Below are positions 36,006 to 38,508 of a stretch of DNA of 38,508 bases, one piece after another. Below the pieces are notes generated by a model. It had not been told where the DNA came from. It ran no database searches and saw only the letters and a list, made by a program, of their open reading frames with translations. Positions within the stretch are counted from its first letter, which is position 1, and each line of letters opens with the position of its first letter. Both the position numbers and the translations under genes were made by a program. The DNA is from Bacteroidota bacterium. GTDB taxonomy: Bacteria; Bacteroidota; Bacteroidia; M30B66. Location of the stretch: NCBI GenBank assembly GCA_027490225.1, contig JAIXYK010000048.1, forward strand, positions 1-38,508, read 5' to 3'.

Positions 36006-37235
36006 TTATTTTGACCGATATATTAAAGTAGAAAGTTGATCTTCTAAAAATATTTCGTTGGCAATAGCTTGAAGGTCTTTTGCTTTGAGTGATTCAATTT
36101 TGTCTGTAATTTCCTTGAAAGTGTCAATTTTATTGAACAACAGGAAAGTTTTTGCAAAACCCAGCATCAAAGAAGCATTGCTTTCTTGCGCAATGGCAAT
36201 TTGACCAATAATTTGCGCTTTTGCCTTTTGCAGTTGAATTTCACCCAAAGTAACTTCTCTCAATTTCTTTAATTCCTTTAATACCAGTTGCAGGCATTTG
36301 TCGGCAGTGCCATTTTCGGTGCCTAAATACACATTCCACAAACCAGTATCGCTGTAAATAGAGTAGGAGGAATCAATATTATAGGTGAAGCCATATTTTT
36401 CTCTGATTGACAAATTAAGGCGACTACTCATTCCTGGACCACCTAACAAATTATTCAACAAAATAAGCGCAGTTCGCCTTTTATCTCTTACATCGTAAGC
36501 TCTGTTTCCCAGCACCAAATGCGTTTGGTGAATTTTTCTTTTGATATCGTTTTGAGTGGGAATGTAAGTAGGAACAGTTTCTCGTTTAAATGCCCTTTCA
36601 TTTATTGGAATCTGGCCCAGTGTTTTTTCTAAAAGTGCTAATAGTTTTTTAAAAGAGATATTCCCAACTGATGAGAATACAATTTGGTCTGTATTATAGG
36701 TTCGCTGAATGAATGCGCGAATTTTGTCAGCGTTAAATTGTTTTAAATGTGCTGGTGTGCCCAGAATATCATGTCCTAAGGAGTGATTTGGATACATGAT
36801 ATCTTCAAAACGGTCGTAAATTTCTTCAGAAGGGCTGTCTTTGTAGGAGTTTATTTCATCAATGATGACAGACTTTTCCTTATTGATTTCTTTTTCGGGA
36901 AATGTGGAATGAAAGGTAATATCTGAGAGTAATTCAATAGCGCGGTTATAATGCTGGTGCAGAAACGAGGAATAAATGCATGTTTCTTCCTTGCTCGTGT
37001 AAGCATTTATTTCACCGCCCACATCTTCCATACGGGTGAGAATGTGGAAGGATTTTCGTTTACCTGTGCCTTTAAAAATGGTATGTTCAATAAAATGAGC
37101 AAGGCCATGTTCGTCGGGCAGTTCATCGCGTGAACCAGCATTGATAAAAATGCCACAATGCGCTACATCATTTTTTACAGGTAAATGCACTACACGTATT
37201 CCGTTAGAAAGTGTAGCATATTGAGGTTCAATCAT
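36006..37235 (-). CDS. M16 family zinc metalloprotease (PqqL/processing-peptidase type)
   Basis: 409 residues, a single-unit M16B length. The inverted zinc motif HFIEH is at 47-51 (metal ligands His47 and His51, catalytic Glu50), and the third ligand Glu127 in IIDEINSYKD lies 76 residues after His51, as expected. The C-terminal half is the inactive repeat with LLNNLLGGPGMSSRLN and REKYGFTYNI, the R/Y substrate-binding pair. It has no signal peptide, so a cytoplasmic location is predicted. The ATG overlaps the YwbE stop (ATGA), which indicates translational coupling. Confidence 0.93.
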   Translation of the reverse strand: MIEPQYATLSNGIRVVHLPVKNDVAHCGIFINAGSRDELPDEHGLAHFIEHTIFKGTGKRKSFHILTRMEDVGGEINAYTSKEETCIYSSFLHQHYNRAIELLSDITFHSTFPEKEINKEKSVIIDEINSYKDSPSEEIYDRFEDIMYPNHSLGHDILGTPAHLKQFNADKIRAFIQRTYNTDQIVFSSVGNISFKKLLALLEKTLGQIPINERAFKRETVPTYIPTQNDIKRKIHQTHLVLGNRAYDVRDKRRTALILLNNLLGGPGMSSRLNLSIREKYGFTYNIDSSYSIYSDTGLWNVYLGTENGTADKCLQLVLKELKKLREVTLGEIQLQKAKAQIIGQIAIAQESNASLMLGFAKTFLLFNKIDTFKEITDKIESLKAKDLQAIANEIFLEDQLSTLIYRSK

Positions 37236-37477
37236 GCTGATTCTGGAGCTTCTTCTAAAATTATTTTTTGTACGCGACCAACAATTCTATCGTCGAGCAT
37301 TACTTTTATTCCACGTGAATGATAGGGCGCACTGGTCAATATCCAACGGACGTTTCCGCGTGTTAATGCACCTGTTTTCTGGTCGCGTTTTGTAACAACA
37401 TCCACCAGTTGACCTAAGCGAATGTTATGACGGAAACTACCATCAGTTTTATTTGCAGTCGCAGGTTTTGGAGGCAT
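37232..37477 (-). CDS. YwbE family protein (DUF2196)
   Basis: 81 residues. A short basic N-terminal extension (PPKPATANKTDG) is followed by the family core IRLGQLVDVVTKRDQKTG, LTRGNVRWILT, HSRGIKVMLDD and VGRVQKI. YwbE proteins are small, predicted SH3-like beta proteins of unknown function. The gene overlaps the upstream DUF4258-type gene by 29 nt and the downstream M16 gene by 4 nt. The long upstream overlap suggests the real start could be further in, but no later Met precedes the core. Confidence 0.88.
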   Translation of the reverse strand: MPPKPATANKTDGSFRHNIRLGQLVDVVTKRDQKTGALTRGNVRWILTSAPYHSRGIKVMLDDRIVGRVQKIILEEAPESA

Positions 37478-37853
37478 CTTTTTCGGGTAAAACGGAAATT
37501 AATTTGGTGGTAAGGTATTCGCTTTTGAACTTCATTTTATATGTTTTTCCGTTCAATCCTTTGCCTTCAATAACATATTCGGGTATTTGTTTCCCACGGA
37601 TATCGCTTTCATCGAAAAGCACATCCATGGTATTAATTACCGAAAGAATATCATCATCGGCAATGTTATTGCAAAGCAACATACACTTGGCTTGCGCAGA
37701 AATTTTAATAGCATTTGCTTGTAAACTTTCTTTGATTTTTCCTTCGGGTGTCCATGCAGGGAAATCTCTTCCGCGCATTAATGTTACATACACTAAACCG
37801 CATCCAAGTAAGGTTCCAAAAATAAAAAGTGATATACGACGATAATTTGGCAT
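37449..37853 (-). CDS. DUF4258-like small membrane-anchored protein
   Basis: 134 residues from ATG at 37853. One N-terminal membrane helix (about 6-24, SLFIFGTLLGCGLVYVTLM) and a mainly alpha/beta domain with CMLLCNNIADDDILSVI, the YVIEGKGLNGKTYKMKF hairpin, and a CDCK C terminus. The order Cys-helix, YxxEG, K-x-hydrophobic and C-x-C end resembles DUF4258, a family of unknown function. First gene of the minus-strand run to ywbE and the M16 protease. A TATCTTTG element ends 3 nt before the ATG, so the transcript may be leaderless. Confidence 0.72.
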   Translation of the reverse strand: MPNYRRISLFIFGTLLGCGLVYVTLMRGRDFPAWTPEGKIKESLQANAIKISAQAKCMLLCNNIADDDILSVINTMDVLFDESDIRGKQIPEYVIEGKGLNGKTYKMKFKSEYLTTKLISVLPEKDASKTCDCK

Positions 37854-37856
37854 GCG

Positions 37857-37864
37857 CAAAGATA
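37857..37864 (-). promoter_or_regulatory. -7 promoter element of the DUF4258-ywbE-M16 set
   Basis: TATCTTTG on the minus strand (TAnnTTTG) is followed by CGC and then the ATG at 37853. Normal start-site spacing would put the first transcribed base on or beside the A of the ATG. Confidence 0.45.
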
Positions 37865-38069
37865 GTTACGTTTGGCAATTTCGCTGAAGGAATATTGAAA
37901 GAGAATTTTTTGAGATTAATTTGGGTGAAACTGGGTTTGATGCAATTTAATTTCCATGGGTCAAAAGCGAATGGTAAGTAATATTTGAATTTCGTTTCGT
38001 AGAGTAAAATTCATTTTACAAAATCTAACTTATTAGTAAATGTTATCTTCTCCTGCCTCCGGCGGCACG

Positions 38070-38096
38070 CTTTTCTTTTCAGGGGAAAAAGAAAAG
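38070..38096. repeat. Hairpin, 10-bp perfect stem
   Basis: CTTTTCTTTT and AAAAGAAAAG flank a 7-nt loop (CAGGGGA). It is preceded by the G+C-rich CCTCCGGCGG. The layout resembles the hairpin at 38465-38492. Confidence 0.6.
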
Positions 38097-38114
38097 GTGG
38101 AAAGAAAACCCTTA

Positions 38115-38271
38115 ACCGCTATTCAATATCATCACCCATTAATGTGCATTTCGCGGAAATTGAAAAAACTTGTCCGGTAAGGAATGTAAATGTTTATTTC
38201 CGGACTTCGAACAGTTTCCAATTTCTCGCTTCATTGCACATAATGGGTCCCGATGATATTCAATAGGCGGT
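38115..38271. repeat. Large imperfect inverted repeat (157 nt, 22-nt loop)
   Basis: The outer arms ACCGC-TATTCAATATCATC (38115-38133) and its partner at 38252-38271 match except for one bulge and one mismatch. The pairing then continues inward with ACCCATTAATGTGCA against TGCACATAATGGGT, GGAAATTG against CAATTTC, and closes with GTCCGG (38172-38177) / CCGGAC (38200-38205). The loop is 38178-38199. No open reading frame of note is inside. It has the form of a small nonautonomous element or a structured RNA. Confidence 0.75.
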
Positions 38272-38353
38272 ATGTAGCTTCGTAGGGGCAAGGCATTAGG
38301 GTAAGTGTAATTTTCATATTTCCTATATGCATCGTAGCGTTATCGAAATGTTG

Positions 38354-38453
38354 GAAGCTCCAGCAAGCTGAACGAAGGCTTTTCCGAAGTGCAGGCCTCG
38401 CGGGCTCTGGCGGAAACTGCCGAGTGGTCCGCAGGACAGCTCTTTGGAGCTTC
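38354..38453. repeat. Inverted repeat enclosing a G+C-rich block
   Basis: GAAGCTCCA (38354-38362) pairs with TGGAGCTTC (38445-38453), and after three or four unpaired bases AGCTG/CAGCT continues the stem. The enclosed ~65 nt are much richer in G+C than the rest of the window and contain smaller self-complementary pieces. Confidence 0.55.
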
Positions 38454-38464
38454 TTGACTTTTTG

Positions 38465-38492
38465 CTTCCTTTTGTGTCAAGACAAAAGGAAG
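38465..38492. repeat. Hairpin, 11-bp perfect stem
   Basis: CTTCCTTTTGT and ACAAAAGGAAG with a 6-nt loop (GTCAAG). It lies 11 nt after the preceding inverted repeat and may be part of the same composite unit, which runs to the window edge. Confidence 0.6.
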
Positions 38493-38508
38493 TCGTGCCG
38501 AAGGCAAA

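Larger units (their letters stand above)
37865..38508. other. Noncoding right end with hairpin-rich repeat DNA
   Basis: No gene is seen in the last 644 nt. 37865-38040 is plain AT-rich spacer. From about 38050 onward the base composition changes to G+C-richer blocks with four separate inverted repeats, listed individually. The blocks end at the window edge, so the full unit may continue outside. Confidence 0.7.

Noticed and set aside
1700-38508. tRNA, rRNA, CRISPR array or insertion sequence
   Set aside because: The spacers were read for cloverleaf-type arms, regularly spaced repeats and transposase motifs, and none were found; the hairpins at both ends lack an associated transposase within the window.

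Overview
The window is AT-rich bacterial DNA from a member of the Bacteroidota. The evidence is a type IX secretion/gliding block (PorP/SprF, GldJ, PorU, PorV), a TonB-dependent receptor with a carboxypeptidase-like N-terminal domain, Bacteroidota-only small families (DUF4834, DUF4783), a carB without the C-terminal regulatory domain, and TAnnTTTG -7 promoter motifs instead of Shine-Dalgarno-led leaders. Genus cannot be decided from the sequence; no rRNA, tRNA, CRISPR array, transposase or phage gene was found.

Layout. 1-1699: 3' part of carB. 1700-2348: noncoding, repeat-like spacer. 2349-5395 (minus): three-gene set of a Cys-rich secreted protein, an HMA-like periplasmic protein and a TonB-dependent receptor, which looks like a metal-handling operon. 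5572-10362 (plus): DUF4834, a YfhO-type membrane protein and asparagine synthetase. 10355-14576: envelope/glycan-type genes (polytopic membrane protein plus membrane-fused spermidine-synthase-like protein on minus; family 4 glycosyltransferase on plus). 14545-17312: rlmH, then DUF4783-nadC-yihY. 17347-20556: a large M1 metallopeptidase joined to a predicted Omp85-like outer-membrane barrel, broken by one in-frame TAA. 20553-24433 (minus): porP/sprF-gldJ-murF. 24745-33225 (plus): porU-porV-ispF-cdd-pdhA-pdhC. 33276-37853 (minus): TPR histidine kinase, deoxynucleoside kinase, M16 protease, YwbE, DUF4258 protein. 37865-38508: noncoding DNA with several hairpins, including a 157-nt imperfect palindrome.

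How the genes fit together. The central divergent block (about 20.5-33.2 kb) encodes outer-membrane parts of the type IX secretion system (the PorU sortase and its PorV partner), the gliding lipoprotein GldJ and a PorP/SprF protein, mixed with housekeeping genes (murF, ispF, cdd, pdhA, pdhC). Most other genes are metabolic or envelope functions. The least ordinary items are the M1-peptidase/Omp85-like fusion with its internal stop codon, the large palindrome at the right end, and a 10-codon upstream reading frame whose stop overlaps the TTG start of the glycosyltransferase.
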